From Streptomyces sp. MNU76 (GTDB lineage: Bacteria > Actinomycetota > Actinomycetes > Streptomycetales > Streptomycetaceae): DNA of 64,000 nucleotides. The stretch's first letter is position 1, and each line of letters opens with the position of its first letter. The notes beneath the pieces were generated by a model that saw only the letters and a list, made by a program, of their open reading frames with translations, did no database searches and had not been told where the DNA came from. Made by a program: the position numbers and the translations under genes. Of the stretch, positions 24,941-33,605 are shown piece after piece. Where the stretch lies: NCBI RefSeq assembly GCF_020982545.1, contig NZ_JAJKLK010000001.1:186001-250000 (forward strand). Reading direction: 5' to 3'.

Positions 24941-26236
24941 ATGCACCCCCGCGGTCGCCAGCGTCCGCAGTTCACCCAGCCGCTAACCTCGTTGGAGATC
25001 TGTGCTGGAGCAGGCGGGCAGGCCGTTGGGCTGCACAACGCCGGATTTGATCACTTGGCGCTGGTGGAGTGGGACCAGCACGCTGTACGGACACTCAGGG
25101 CGAATGTGCACGACTGGCCAGGGTGGGACAAGTCGCGCATTGACGCACTGGAACCCATGGATGTCAGGGAATTCCTTGGATCCAAAGTTCACACGAGCCT
25201 TGACCTTGAAAAAGGTGATCTTGATCTGCTGGCCGGCGGAGTTCCGTGCCCTCCCTTTTCCCTCGCGGGGAAGAGGCTAGGCAAGGACGATGAGCGCGAC
25301 CTCTTTCCCGATGCGCTCAGGATCGTCAGGGCTCTGCGGCCCAAGGCTGTGATGATTGAGAACGTGCGAGGGATTTTGGAGCCCCCAGAGGTCTTCATTG
25401 ACTACCGCAGAGACATCCTGAATGAGCTTGGCGAGCTTGGCTATGTGATTCCTGAAATCAGCGAAAGCTGGCCAGCTGAAAAGCAGGACAGGGAGATGCG
25501 TCAGGTTTGGCGCAGAATGGATGCGAATAGATTTGGCGTCCCTCAACTCCGTCCCCGCGCTATCCTTGTGGCGATTCGCAAGGATGTTCTGGCGTCCTCT
25601 GGAGTGGATTTCCTCTGGCCGCTTCAGCTTGAGGGGAAGCGGGCGACCGTAGTAGACGAACTGGCTGCGAGTATGGAAGCCCGTTGTCGTAAGTTCTGGA
25701 ACAAGAACAAGGACGGGGAGCGTGCAAGGCCCGGCGAACGCTCCGGCAAGCATGTGTACCAAGATTGGCTGCGCAAGGCCACTGATGCCGCTGAGGCAGG
25801 CAAGGGAATTGCTCCGACCTTGGTGGGTGGGTCAAGGAAGCACGGTGGGGCCGACCTTGGTCCCACCAGGGCTAAGCGCGCCTGGGAAGCCCTAGGGGTG
25901 GATGCGATGGGTCTGGCGAATGATCCCAGTGAATGCGACCCGGAGCGTGACCTATTCCGGAAGGCCGGACCTATGCTGACCGTTGAACAGGCTGCTGTGA
26001 TTCAGGGATTCCCCGAGGTTTGGAAATTCCCGGGGAAGAAGACGGCGAAGTACCGTCAGGTAGGAAACGCTTTTCCGCCTCCTGTGGCAGAGGCCGTAGG
26101 GCGGGCTATCGCGGCGGTTCTGCGTCCCGAGCAGCGCGACGAGTTGCTTCATGGATATGAAATGGACGACGGCGGTTCCGAGCTCGCTGCACCTCGGTTG
26201 GAGCAGATGTCCATCTCGTTGTCAGGTGTTTCGTGA
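24941..26236 (+). CDS. DNA (cytosine-5) methyltransferase
   Basis: 431 residues with C5 methyltransferase motifs: I (LEICAGAGGQAVGLHNAGF, 18-36), catalytic PCPPFS with C103, ENVRGI (VI, 140-145), QLRPRAILVAIR (VIII) and YRQVGNAFPPPVAEAVGRAI (IX/X). GGAAGGAG precedes the ATG at 24941; an earlier frame start at 24842 would run through the operator. Codon use is less GC-rich than its neighbours (many AAG/GAT/ATT codons), pointing to recent acquisition. Overlaps the convergent vsr gene by 15 bases. Likely protects host DNA from the cassette's nuclease. Confidence 0.93.
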   Translation: MHPRGRQRPQFTQPLTSLEICAGAGGQAVGLHNAGFDHLALVEWDQHAVRTLRANVHDWPGWDKSRIDALEPMDVREFLGSKVHTSLDLEKGDLDLLAGGVPCPPFSLAGKRLGKDDERDLFPDALRIVRALRPKAVMIENVRGILEPPEVFIDYRRDILNELGELGYVIPEISESWPAEKQDREMRQVWRRMDANRFGVPQLRPRAILVAIRKDVLASSGVDFLWPLQLEGKRATVVDELAASMEARCRKFWNKNKDGERARPGERSGKHVYQDWLRKATDAAEAGKGIAPTLVGGSRKHGGADLGPTRAKRAWEALGVDAMGLANDPSECDPERDLFRKAGPMLTVEQAAVIQGFPEVWKFPGKKTAKYRQVGNAFPPPVAEAVGRAIAAVLRPEQRDELLHGYEMDDGGSELAAPRLEQMSISLSGVS

Positions 26237-26686
26237 GTCAGTTGCCCGGCGTGCAATAACAGTTGCGGTGATCGTGTTCGCGCAGGCGTCGGATGGCTCG
26301 TGTTCCCAGAATCGGAGCACAAGCCATCCGGCTTCCTTGAGTCGCTCGTCGGTGTCGCGGTCACGTGTCATATTGCGCAAAACCTTTTCGGACCAGTAGC
26401 CCGAGTTCGTTTTCGGTGGAACATAGTGCTCGGGGCATCCATGCCAGTAGCAGCCGTCTATGAAGACCGCCACCTTCACTGGGCGGAAAACCAAGTCCGC
26501 AGTACGGCGAAGGTCAGGCAGCGGACGCGCGCACACCCGGTAACGCAGCCCCTGCGCATGCACCAAGCGCCGGATCAGCTGCTCGGGTTTGGTGTCGCGA
26601 TTGCGAATCGCCTGCATGTTGCGACGGCGAGCGGCGGATGAAGCCCAGGAGCCTTCTGGCGCTTCCCACTTGGGATCTTCGGACAC
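26222..26686 (-). CDS. vsr: Very short patch repair (Vsr) endonuclease
   Basis: 154 residues. NMQAIRNRDTKPEQLIRRLV, ADLVFRPVKVAVFIDGCYWH with the catalytic Asp, WHGCPEHYVPP and GWLVLRFWEHE are the Vsr signature. It nicks T:G mismatches that come from deamination of 5-methylcytosine, or it may be the actual restriction nuclease of a Vsr-type R-M system. It is convergent with and overlaps the C5 methyltransferase, its functional partner. Confidence 0.93.
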   Translation of the reverse strand: MSEDPKWEAPEGSWASSAARRRNMQAIRNRDTKPEQLIRRLVHAQGLRYRVCARPLPDLRRTADLVFRPVKVAVFIDGCYWHGCPEHYVPPKTNSGYWSEKVLRNMTRDRDTDERLKEAGWLVLRFWEHEPSDACANTITATVIARRATDSRNT

Positions 26687-26825
26687 ACCACAGAGACTAG
26701 CTCCGGTGCAGTAGTTCGGGGTACTTCAGCTGGTCAGAGTCCGGATTGAGGCACGACAGGCCTCCAAGCTCCTGGAGGAGAAGGTCTAGAGGCGCCATAG
26801 GGCCACTCGCTTCTTTGGCAGTGTC

Positions 26826-26912
26826 GTGATTCCGCGGCCCGCCTCAAGGGCGCTTTGCGTCGCCTTCGGCGATGGCCCTGCGGGCCACCCTTGACCCGGG
26901 CCGCGGAATCAC
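26826..26912. repeat. Large palindromic element with 25-bp arms
   Basis: Left arm 26826-26850 and right arm 26888-26912 pair with two mismatches; the outer 16 bp (GTGATTCCGCGGCCCG) are perfect. The 37-base loop holds a smaller stem (TCGCC-TTC-GGCGA). It lies in the 395-base gene-free gap 26687-27081, at the edge of the defence-like cassette. Could be a palindromic repeat or MITE-like element. Confidence 0.75.
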
Positions 26913-27081
26913 TGGGAGAGAAGCGAGCGAGCGGCCCGGGAGGGTGGGTGGCCCGGCCGAGTTCAGGTGAGGGGCGGCTGGGCTGCTGAGCGAGGTTCGG
27001 GGCACGTTCGCGGCTCGCAAGCACGCCGGGTTTGCTTAGCGGCTTGCAGGGAGTGGGTGGGGCGACCCCGACAGGTTATGG

Positions 27082-28100
27082 CTACGCCCCGTGGCACCCC
27101 TCATACGCCCGCCCCGAACCGCACCAGCACGAGTTCCCCCGCTGAGGGGGCCAGGAGACCGCCAGCCCTCGCGCCGCCAGCGTCGTCGCGTACTGCGGCA
27201 GCAGCGTCGTGTCGTCCGGGGACGTGCCCTCCGACGCTGCGAACGCCTCGTACGACGGGACCGTGCCCGTCACGATGCCCAGGTTCGGCGTGCCGGAGGT
27301 CGCCAGCTCCCTCAGCGAGGCCTCTATCGTCGCCAGGTGCTCCTTGTGCGAGGGGTACTCCGCGGTCAGGCCCGGGTACGCGCCCACCAGTTCCGCCAGT
27401 TCCGGGGCCGGCCAGTGCAGGACCGCCACCGGGAAGGGGCGGGACAGGGCTTCGCGGTACGCGCCCAGTTCCGCTCGTAGGCGGGAGATCTCGGCCTGGA
27501 GTTCCGCCGGGTTGTCCGAGCCCAGGGACCAGACGCGTTTCGGGTCGTGGAGTTCGTCCAGGGAGATCGAGGACGAGTGGAGGGTGTCCGCCACGGCGTC
27601 CCAGTTGTCGTGCGTCGCGCCCAGCATGCGGCGGACCCGGTGGCGGCCGAAGAGGAGGGGGCGGGTGGAGTACGGGGCTCCGCCACGTCCGTCAGGAGGA
27701 GGGTCACGGCCGCGGTGAAGGTGTCCTGGGCCGCCTCCAGCTCGTCGTGGGCCTCCAGGGCCTCGGCGACGATCACCCACGGCGCCGGGTCGCGCGGGGC
27801 GGCCGCGCGGACTCCGTCGATGATCGCGCGGGCCTCGGCCTCGTGGCCGTACTCCCAGAGGTTGGAGGCCTTGAGGGCGCGTACCAGGTGGGGGTTGTCG
27901 AGAGGGGCGGACGACGACAGCAGGCGGTCGTAGAGGGCTGTCGCGGTGGGGCGGTCGCCGGCCAGTTCCCGGTGGGCCGCGGCCTGCAGGAGCAGGTGCT
28001 CGGCGTCCTCCGGGTAGAGGTCGGCGGTCCGCTCCAGGCGTGCCGCTTCGGCGGTGTGGTCGACGTTCTCGGCAGGCGTGTCGGGGCGCATGGACGACAC
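27082..28100 (-). CDS. SEC-C motif protein with TPR-like N-terminus (frameshifted)
   Basis: The N-terminal part (LYPEDAEHLLLQAAAHRELAGD, ALKASNLWEYGHEAEARAII and following) is TPR-like. The family frame then shifts near 27674-27677 and continues as LLFGRHRVRRMLGATHDNWDA, to a C-terminal zinc-binding SEC-C motif NSCWCGSGRAYEGCHGA. Adding one C to the four-base run joins both parts. SEC-C occurs in SecA and in proteins linked to translation or quality control. No partner gene is visible. Confidence 0.75.
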
Positions 28101-28155
28101 CGTACTGCCGATGGGGGGGCGGAGGCGAGGTGCGGGTGGCGGCAGGGGAGGGGAG

Positions 28156-28199
28156 GGAGGTGGGAGGGTGCCACCGCCGGGGCGCGCACGCTCCCACCT
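28156..28199 (-). terminator. Hairpin terminator after the GH30 gene
   Basis: GAGGTGGGAG (28156-28165) and CTCCCACCTC (28190-28199) form a perfect 10-bp stem ten bases past the GH30 stop. Confidence 0.65.
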
Positions 28200-28208
28200 C
28201 CACCCCCG

Positions 28209-29771
28209 CTAGATCGTCACCCCGTCGATCTGCAGCGTCTGTACCGCGCCCGCCGCGAACGGGACCGCCACCGACTTGCCGTTCAGGAACGTGTCCGAGT
28301 ACGCGCGGTAGCGGTCGGAGCCGCCCGAGGTGTGGGTGTTCCAACGGGGGACCAGGCCGCCGGAGCCGCCCGTCACCGTCGTGAAGCCCGACAGGTTGAA
28401 GGTGAAGGTCTGGGCCGAGGTCGCGGTGTTGATCGCCACGATCACCAGGCGCCGCGCCACCGCGTCGTAGGCCGCCGCCGTGTAGCTGGAGCCCGCGTCC
28501 AGGATCGTCATGCCCGGGCGGATGTGGCGGCTGAACTGGGCCATCACGTAGTACTTCGTCTCGATCGCGCCCGGCTGGAGCGTGTTCGCGTCGTACTTGA
28601 TCATGCCCCAGCCCGCCGTCGGGTCCATCACCTGCCAGTAGACCCAGGCGGTGGGGTGCAGCCAGCGGAAGTCGTAACAGAGGTTGCGGGCGAGGGTCCA
28701 GCCCGAGCCGTCGCTGTCGCCCGTCTCCGAGTTCCACAGCTTCTTGCCGGACGTCGTCACCACGTCCGTGTAGAGGAGGTCCCGGCGGCCGCCCGCGCCC
28801 TGGTAGCCGTGCACGTTCACCTGGCTGACCAGGGACTTCGTGGAGGCGTTGAAGGAGCCCCACGTCGAGCGGGCCGTGTCGTAGTTCGTCTCGTCGGAGG
28901 CGGCGATACGGATGTTCGTCAGGCCCCGCTTGTCCAGCTCGCTGCGCATGTGGGGGAGCACGGCGGCCTGGACCGCCGGGTCCATGTGGCAGCCCTCCTG
29001 GGTGCCGGTCGCCGTCCACCACGTCGACGCCGGCTCGTTGAAGGGGTCGACCGTCGCGAAGTTCACGCCCCAGTTGTTCTTGGCGCGCAGGGCCGTCGCC
29101 GCCAGGTGGGAGGCGTGCTGGCGGTAGTTCCAGGACTGGAGGTTGTTGCCACCGCCGGAGGCACCCGAGGGGTTGTGGTTCAGGCACATCCACCACATCG
29201 GGGAGTTCGCGAAGAGTTCGGTGGTCGCACCACGCGCCACCGCCTTCGTCAGGGCCGCGCGCTGGTTGCCGTCCGCGTTCCAGTTCCAGGCCGAGGACGC
29301 CGGGTCCTCGTTGGTCCAGTTCTGCCAGAAGCCCTCGATCTGCTTGAAGGCGGGGATGTTCGGGGACTTGACCATGGTCGAGCCCTCCACCGTGTTCCAG
29401 CTGCACGCGCCGAGGTTGTAGCGGGCGATGTTCATGCCCAGGCCGGGCAGCGCCGTGCCGTTGTACGTCGTCGTCTTCGTGGTGAACCACAGGTCGGCGA
29501 AGTCGTCCCGGGCGCCGAACACATTGGCCCACCAGGCGAGGGATGTGCCCCAGCCCTCCCAAGTGCCGTACTTCGTGGCCGGGTTGACGGCGATCGTCGC
29601 GTCCGCGCTCGCCGTGCCCGTGCCGAGTGCGGTGCCGACGACCGCGCCGCCGGCCGCCGCCAGGAGCGCTCTGCGGCCGAAGGAGGGTGAGTTCCCCGCG
29701 GCCCTGTCGGGGGTCGGGGACTCCGCCGTCGGTCTCTGCCGGTCGTTCGTGGGGTCGGGGGATGCGGTCAT
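28209..29771 (-). CDS. Secreted GH30 endo-beta-1,6-galactanase-like hydrolase
   Basis: 520 residues. A Tat-type signal peptide (FGRRALLAAAGGAVVGTALG then ASA) is followed by the GH30 barrel: EGWGTSLAWWANVFG at the start, acid/base Glu in VDPFNEPASTW, nucleophile Glu in LWNSETGDSDGSGW, and a C-terminal beta domain (YVMAQFSRHIRPGM, VAINTATSAQTFTF). Close in layout to Streptomyces endo-beta-1,6-galactanases that attack arabinogalactan side chains. Monocistronic with its own terminator. Confidence 0.88.
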   Translation of the reverse strand: MTASPDPTNDRQRPTAESPTPDRAAGNSPSFGRRALLAAAGGAVVGTALGTGTASADATIAVNPATKYGTWEGWGTSLAWWANVFGARDDFADLWFTTKTTTYNGTALPGLGMNIARYNLGACSWNTVEGSTMVKSPNIPAFKQIEGFWQNWTNEDPASSAWNWNADGNQRAALTKAVARGATTELFANSPMWWMCLNHNPSGASGGGNNLQSWNYRQHASHLAATALRAKNNWGVNFATVDPFNEPASTWWTATGTQEGCHMDPAVQAAVLPHMRSELDKRGLTNIRIAASDETNYDTARSTWGSFNASTKSLVSQVNVHGYQGAGGRRDLLYTDVVTTSGKKLWNSETGDSDGSGWTLARNLCYDFRWLHPTAWVYWQVMDPTAGWGMIKYDANTLQPGAIETKYYVMAQFSRHIRPGMTILDAGSSYTAAAYDAVARRLVIVAINTATSAQTFTFNLSGFTTVTGGSGGLVPRWNTHTSGGSDRYRAYSDTFLNGKSVAVPFAAGAVQTLQIDGVTI

Positions 29772-29942
29772 GTCAGCTCCGGGGGTGCGGGTGCCGAGGA
29801 GAGGGAAGGAAAGCGGACAGGGATCCGTCGCCTTCCGGACTGCTGAGTGGGGACATCGGAAGAGTCAGGGGTGAGTGGTGAGGTTGTCGAGAGGTGTGAC
29901 AGCGCTTTCTCCGATTTCTTCCAAGGGTTGTGAGAAGGGGAG

Positions 29943-30612
29943 ATGAAAGTCCCTGGGTCGCTGTCGGGCCGGGCCCGCTCGCTCTGGGTCGCCGCGGAGT
30001 GTGCCGTCACCCTCGGGCTTGTGCTGCTTCTCTTCGTCGCCCATCAGCTGTGGTGGACCAATCGGCAGGCCCAGGAAGGGGCGGCCCGGGAGGTGGCCGC
30101 GCTGGAGCGGGCATGGGGAGAGGGCAGGGGTGGGGGTGGCGGGGAGCGTGCGGCCGGGGGCCGGTCAGGCGTACGCCGTGCTCGTGATCCCCCGGCTCCA
30201 TCTGCGGGCACCCGTCGCCGAAGGGGTCGGGAAGGCGGAGGTCCTCGACAAGGGGTTCGTCGGGCACTACCCGGGGACCGCGCTGCCGGGGCGGCCCGGG
30301 AACCTCGCCCTCGCCGGGCACCGCACCACCCACGGCGAGCCCTTCCGCCACCTCGACCGGCTCGAAACCGGTGACGAGGTGCGCGTCGAGACGCGGGATG
30401 CCGTCCACACGTACGTCGTCGACAGCACCCTCCCGCAGACCGCGCCCGGCGACGGCGGGGTCCTGCGACCCGTCCCGCGCAGCGACGTGCGGCCGTCGTA
30501 CGGGTATCGCGAGCCCGGCCACTACCTCACGCTCACCACCTGCACGCCCGCGTACACCTCCACGTACCGGCTCGTTGTCTGGGGGAAGCTGCGCTCCGTG
30601 CACCTCAGATGA
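29943..30612 (+). CDS. Class E sortase (frameshifted)
   Basis: N-terminal membrane anchor LGLVLLLFVAHQLWWTN in the first frame, then from about 30170 the sortase barrel in another frame: YAVLVIPRLHLRAPVAEGVG, catalytic His in LALAGHRTTHGEPF, catalytic Cys in YLTLTTCTP (class E TLxTC) and Arg in STYRLVVWG. Removing one G from the run at 30156-30160 joins them into about 222 residues. Class E sortases anchor LAxTG-type proteins such as chaplins. The ATG at 29943 follows AAGGGGAG. Confidence 0.85.
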
Positions 30613-30668
30613 GAGCATGTGTGCGAGAGTCGTTCGGGAGTTGTGAGAGCTGTTGGAGAGGGGGAGCC

Positions 30669-30980
30669 GTGATCCGTAGCTGGGCCAGTCTTCGCCCCGC
30701 CGCGATGTTGCTGCTGCTCCTCTTCGAGGTCGCCGTCCTCGACAGCGGCACGCTCTCCGCCGCCGTCGCTTTCGCCGCGACCGCCGCGGCCGGCTCCGCG
30801 TTCGCCGCCTGCGCGCTGATCACCGCGCGCTGCGCGCCCGTCGTACCCCGTACGCGCGTCCGTACGGCCATCCGGGACCGTGAACGCCGTACGGCGTTCC
30901 TGCCCCAACGCGATCCCGACGCACGCGGGCGTACGCGCCCCCGCGCGCCCGGACATGCCCTCCTGACGGCCACCGCGTAG
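30669..30980 (+). CDS. DUF6412 membrane protein
   Basis: 103 residues from the GTG at 30669 (GGGGGAG upstream). Two hydrophobic helices (AAMLLLLLFEVAVLDSGTLS, AAVAFAATAAAGSAFAACAL) and a basic Arg-rich tail ending RDPDARGRTRPRAPG. The family is usually found next to a YidC-like gene, as here; function unknown. Confidence 0.75.
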   Translation: MIRSWASLRPAAMLLLLLFEVAVLDSGTLSAAVAFAATAAAGSAFAACALITARCAPVVPRTRVRTAIRDRERRTAFLPQRDPDARGRTRPRAPGHALLTATA

Positions 30981-31131
30981 GGCACACCGCACCCGCTCCA
31001 CCCCCCTCACCTCGCCTCAGCTCCCCGCTGTCCTGGCTGAGGTCTGTGCTCCGCACGTGGGCCGTCGCGCCGAGTCCGGTCGTCCGACCACTTCTCACCG
31101 GCACGACGAGACCCCTGGAGGGCTCACACCC

Positions 31132-32019
31132 ATGTCCGTATTCGCCGACCTTGTCGCGCACCTCGCCGATCTGCTCCAGCCGCTGTTCCACGCCTCCGCG
31201 ACCGCCGTCGCGATCGTCCTGTTCACCGCGCTCGTACGACTGCTCGTGCACCCCCTGTCGCGGGCGGCGGCGCGGGGGCAGCGGGCGCGGATCGCGTTGC
31301 AGCCGCAGATCGCGGAGCTGCGGAAGAAGCACGCGAAGAATCCCGAGAAGCTGCAGAAGGCACTGCTGGAGCTGCACACGAAGGAGAAGGTGTCGCCGCT
31401 GTCCGGCTGCCTGCCGAGCCTCTGCCAGCTGCCGGCCTTCTTCCTCCTCTACCACCTGTTCTCCAACACCACGATCGGCGGCGAGGCCAACGCCCTCCTC
31501 ACCCACCGGCTCTTCGCCGCCCCGCTCGGCGACCGCTGGGTCGACGCGCTCGCCCACGGCGGCGTCTTCGGGGCGCAGGGGCTCGTCTACGTCGGGCTGT
31601 TCGTGACCGTCACGGGGGTCGCGGCCTTCAACTTCCGGCGTACGAAGCGGATGGTGGCCGCCGGTACGGCCGGGGTGCCGGCCGTGTCGGACGAGCAGCT
31701 GCCCGGGATGGCGGCGAGCATGGGGGCCGTCAGCAAGTTCATGCCGTTCCTGTCCTTCTTCACGCTGGTCACCGTGGCGGTGGTGCCGCTGGCGGCCGCG
31801 TTGTACGTGGTGACCAGCACGACGTGGACGGCGGTGGAGCGGGCGGTGCTCTATCCGCTGCCGGAGGGCGAGACCGACGGGGCCGCCGGGGCCGAGGCCG
31901 GGGCCGAGGTGGCGGCCGCCAAGACGGCCAAGACTGACGGGGCCGCCAAGACGGCCAAGGTTGGGGCTGCCAAGACATCAGGGAGGCCGGGTAGGTCGGC
32001 GGCTGCTACCAAGCGGTAG
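31132..32019 (+). CDS. YidC/Oxa1-family membrane insertase (second, short type)
   Basis: 295 residues. Transmembrane segments begin ATAVAIVLFTALVRLLVHPL and LPAFFLLYHLF; the charged coiled part ALQPQIAELRKKHAKNPEKL and the hydrophilic groove region match YidC2. The C-terminus is a Lys/Ala-rich tail (AAKTAKTDGAAKTAK). It would help insert membrane proteins. Preceded by GGAGGG; forms a pair with the DUF6412 gene. Confidence 0.88.
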   Translation: MSVFADLVAHLADLLQPLFHASATAVAIVLFTALVRLLVHPLSRAAARGQRARIALQPQIAELRKKHAKNPEKLQKALLELHTKEKVSPLSGCLPSLCQLPAFFLLYHLFSNTTIGGEANALLTHRLFAAPLGDRWVDALAHGGVFGAQGLVYVGLFVTVTGVAAFNFRRTKRMVAAGTAGVPAVSDEQLPGMAASMGAVSKFMPFLSFFTLVTVAVVPLAAALYVVTSTTWTAVERAVLYPLPEGETDGAAGAEAGAEVAAAKTAKTDGAAKTAKVGAAKTSGRPGRSAAATKR

Positions 32020-32157
32020 CCGATTCGAGGCGCGGGGCGGGCGGTCCAGTCCGTGAACCGGGTCTTGCGGAGTGGACCATGACCTTGGACGATCGACCAG
32101 TCCTCCGATGGCCGCACCCATCGGTCGGGCGGCGGACGATCGAGGGAGTTGGCGACC

Positions 32158-33012
32158 ATGAAGCTGCTGCGAGTCGGTACGGCGGGCGCGGAGCGGCCCG
32201 CGCTGCTCGACGCCGAGGGGGTCCTGCGGGACCTCTCGGAGGTCGTGCCGGACATCGACGGCGCGCTGCTCGCGGACGAGGCGGCGCTCGGGCGGGTCCG
32301 CGAGGCGGCCGAGAGCGGTTCGCTGCCCGTGCTGGACGCGGCGGGGCTGCGCATCGGACCGCCGGTCGCCCGGATCGGCAAGATCGTCTGCATCGGGCTG
32401 AACTACCACGACCACGCGCGCGAGACGGGGGCCGAGCCGCCCGCCGAGCCGGTGATCTTCTTCAAGGCGGCGGACACGGTCGTCGGGCCGCACGACACGG
32501 TGCTCGTGCCGCGCGGGTCGACGAAGACCGACTGGGAGGTCGAGCTCGCCGTCGTCATCGGGCGGACCGCCCGGTACGTCGAGTCGCGCGAGGCCGCGCT
32601 GGAGCATGTCGCCGGGTACGCCGTCTCGCACGACGTGTCCGAGCGGGAGTTCCAGCTGGAACGCGGCGGGACGTGGGACAAGGGCAAGAACTGCGAGACG
32701 TTCAACCCGCTGGGCCCGTGGCTGGTCACCGCCGACGAGGTGCCGGACCCGCAGAAGCTGGGACTCCGGCTGTGGGTCAACGGGGAGCTGAAGCAGGACG
32801 GCACGACCGGGGAGCAGATCTTCGCGGTGAGTGAAGTCGTCCGGTACGTCAGTCAGTTCATGACGCTGTATCCCGGGGACGTCATCAATACGGGGACGCC
32901 GGCGGGTGGCTCTGGGGAGCCCGAGCCGAAGCCGTTCCTGCGGGCCGGGGATGTCGTGGAGCTGGAGATCGACGGGCTGGGGCGGCAGCGGCAGGAGTTC
33001 GACAACGCGTAG
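32158..33012 (+). CDS. Fumarylacetoacetate hydrolase-family protein
   Basis: 284 residues: KIVCIGLNYHDHARETG, FFKAADTVVG, metal-binding DWEVELAVVIG and GDVINTGTPAGGSG are the FAH fold C-terminal catalytic domain. Acts on 2-oxo or diketo acids (hydrolysis, decarboxylation or tautomerisation); substrate unknown. ATG at 32158 with GAGGGAG upstream. Confidence 0.9.
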   Translation: MKLLRVGTAGAERPALLDAEGVLRDLSEVVPDIDGALLADEAALGRVREAAESGSLPVLDAAGLRIGPPVARIGKIVCIGLNYHDHARETGAEPPAEPVIFFKAADTVVGPHDTVLVPRGSTKTDWEVELAVVIGRTARYVESREAALEHVAGYAVSHDVSEREFQLERGGTWDKGKNCETFNPLGPWLVTADEVPDPQKLGLRLWVNGELKQDGTTGEQIFAVSEVVRYVSQFMTLYPGDVINTGTPAGGSGEPEPKPFLRAGDVVELEIDGLGRQRQEFDNA

Positions 33013-33094
33013 GCGCTCCGCTTGGGGCCGGGTGCCTGGTGGGGGCTGCTGTTCGTTGGCGGCTGCGGGTACGTCGTGGCTTGTCGCGCAGTTC

Positions 33095-33116
33095 CCCGCG
33101 CCCCTGAGGGCGCGGG
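33095..33116. terminator. Bidirectional hairpin terminator
   Basis: CCCGCGCCC and GGGCGCGGG form a perfect 9-bp stem with loop CTGA between the convergent FAH and UPF0303 genes. Preceded by CGCGCAGTTCC, part of a repeat found at several other sites in the window. Confidence 0.75.
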
Positions 33117-33131
33117 TGGACCCGGCAGTTG

Positions 33132-33605
33132 TCAGGTGCTCTTGAAGCGTTGCAGGGCCTCCACCACCATGGCGTGGTCGTCCAGTTGGGGGAGGCCCGA
33201 GACCGTTACCGTGCCGATCACTCCTGTTCCCTCCACCGTCAGGGGGAAGGAACCGCCGTGGGCGGCGTACTGGTCCGGGTCCAGGCGGGAGGACTCCTCG
33301 AAGGTCGTGCCCTTGGCGCGGAAGCGGGCGCCGACGAGGTAGGAGGAGCTCGCGTAGCGCTCCACGACCCGGCGTTTGCGGTCGATCCAGGCGTCGTTGT
33401 CCGCGGCCGAACCGGGCAGGGCGGCGTGGAAGAGCTGCTGGGGGCCGCGACGGATGTCGATGGCGACGGGGGCGCTCCGCTCGCGGGCCAGTTCCACCAG
33501 CAGGGAGCCCAGGGTCCAGGCGTCCTCGTGGGTGAAGCGGGGGAGAACCAACTGGCGCTCCTGCGCCTCCAGTTCCTCGATGGTCGGGGTCTCGTGGGTC
33601 GTCAC
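33132..33605 (-). CDS. Heme-degrading/UPF0303 family protein (HbpS/GlcG-like fold)
   Basis: 157 residues: FTHEDAWTLGSLLVELARER, VAIDIRRGPQQLFHAAL, WIDRKRRVVERYASSSYL and the C-terminal GGSFPLTVEGTGVIGTVTVS are the UPF0303/GlcG fold. Role not known; some relatives bind heme. GTG start at 33605 overlaps the oxidoreductase stop by four bases. Confidence 0.85.
   Translation of the reverse strand: MTTHETPTIEELEAQERQLVLPRFTHEDAWTLGSLLVELARERSAPVAIDIRRGPQQLFHAALPGSAADNDAWIDRKRRVVERYASSSYLVGARFRAKGTTFEESSRLDPDQYAAHGGSFPLTVEGTGVIGTVTVSGLPQLDDHAMVVEALQRFKST

Noticed and set aside
26967..29690. A 907-codon open frame on the plus strand across the SEC-C and GH30 genes
   Set aside because: It is antisense to two clear genes, is Arg/Gly/Val-rich without domain features, and results from high GC with few stop codons.
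30609..30668. Earlier ATG for the DUF6412 protein
   Set aside because: It would put Arg/Cys-rich residues before the membrane helix, while the GTG at 30669 has GGGGGAG upstream.
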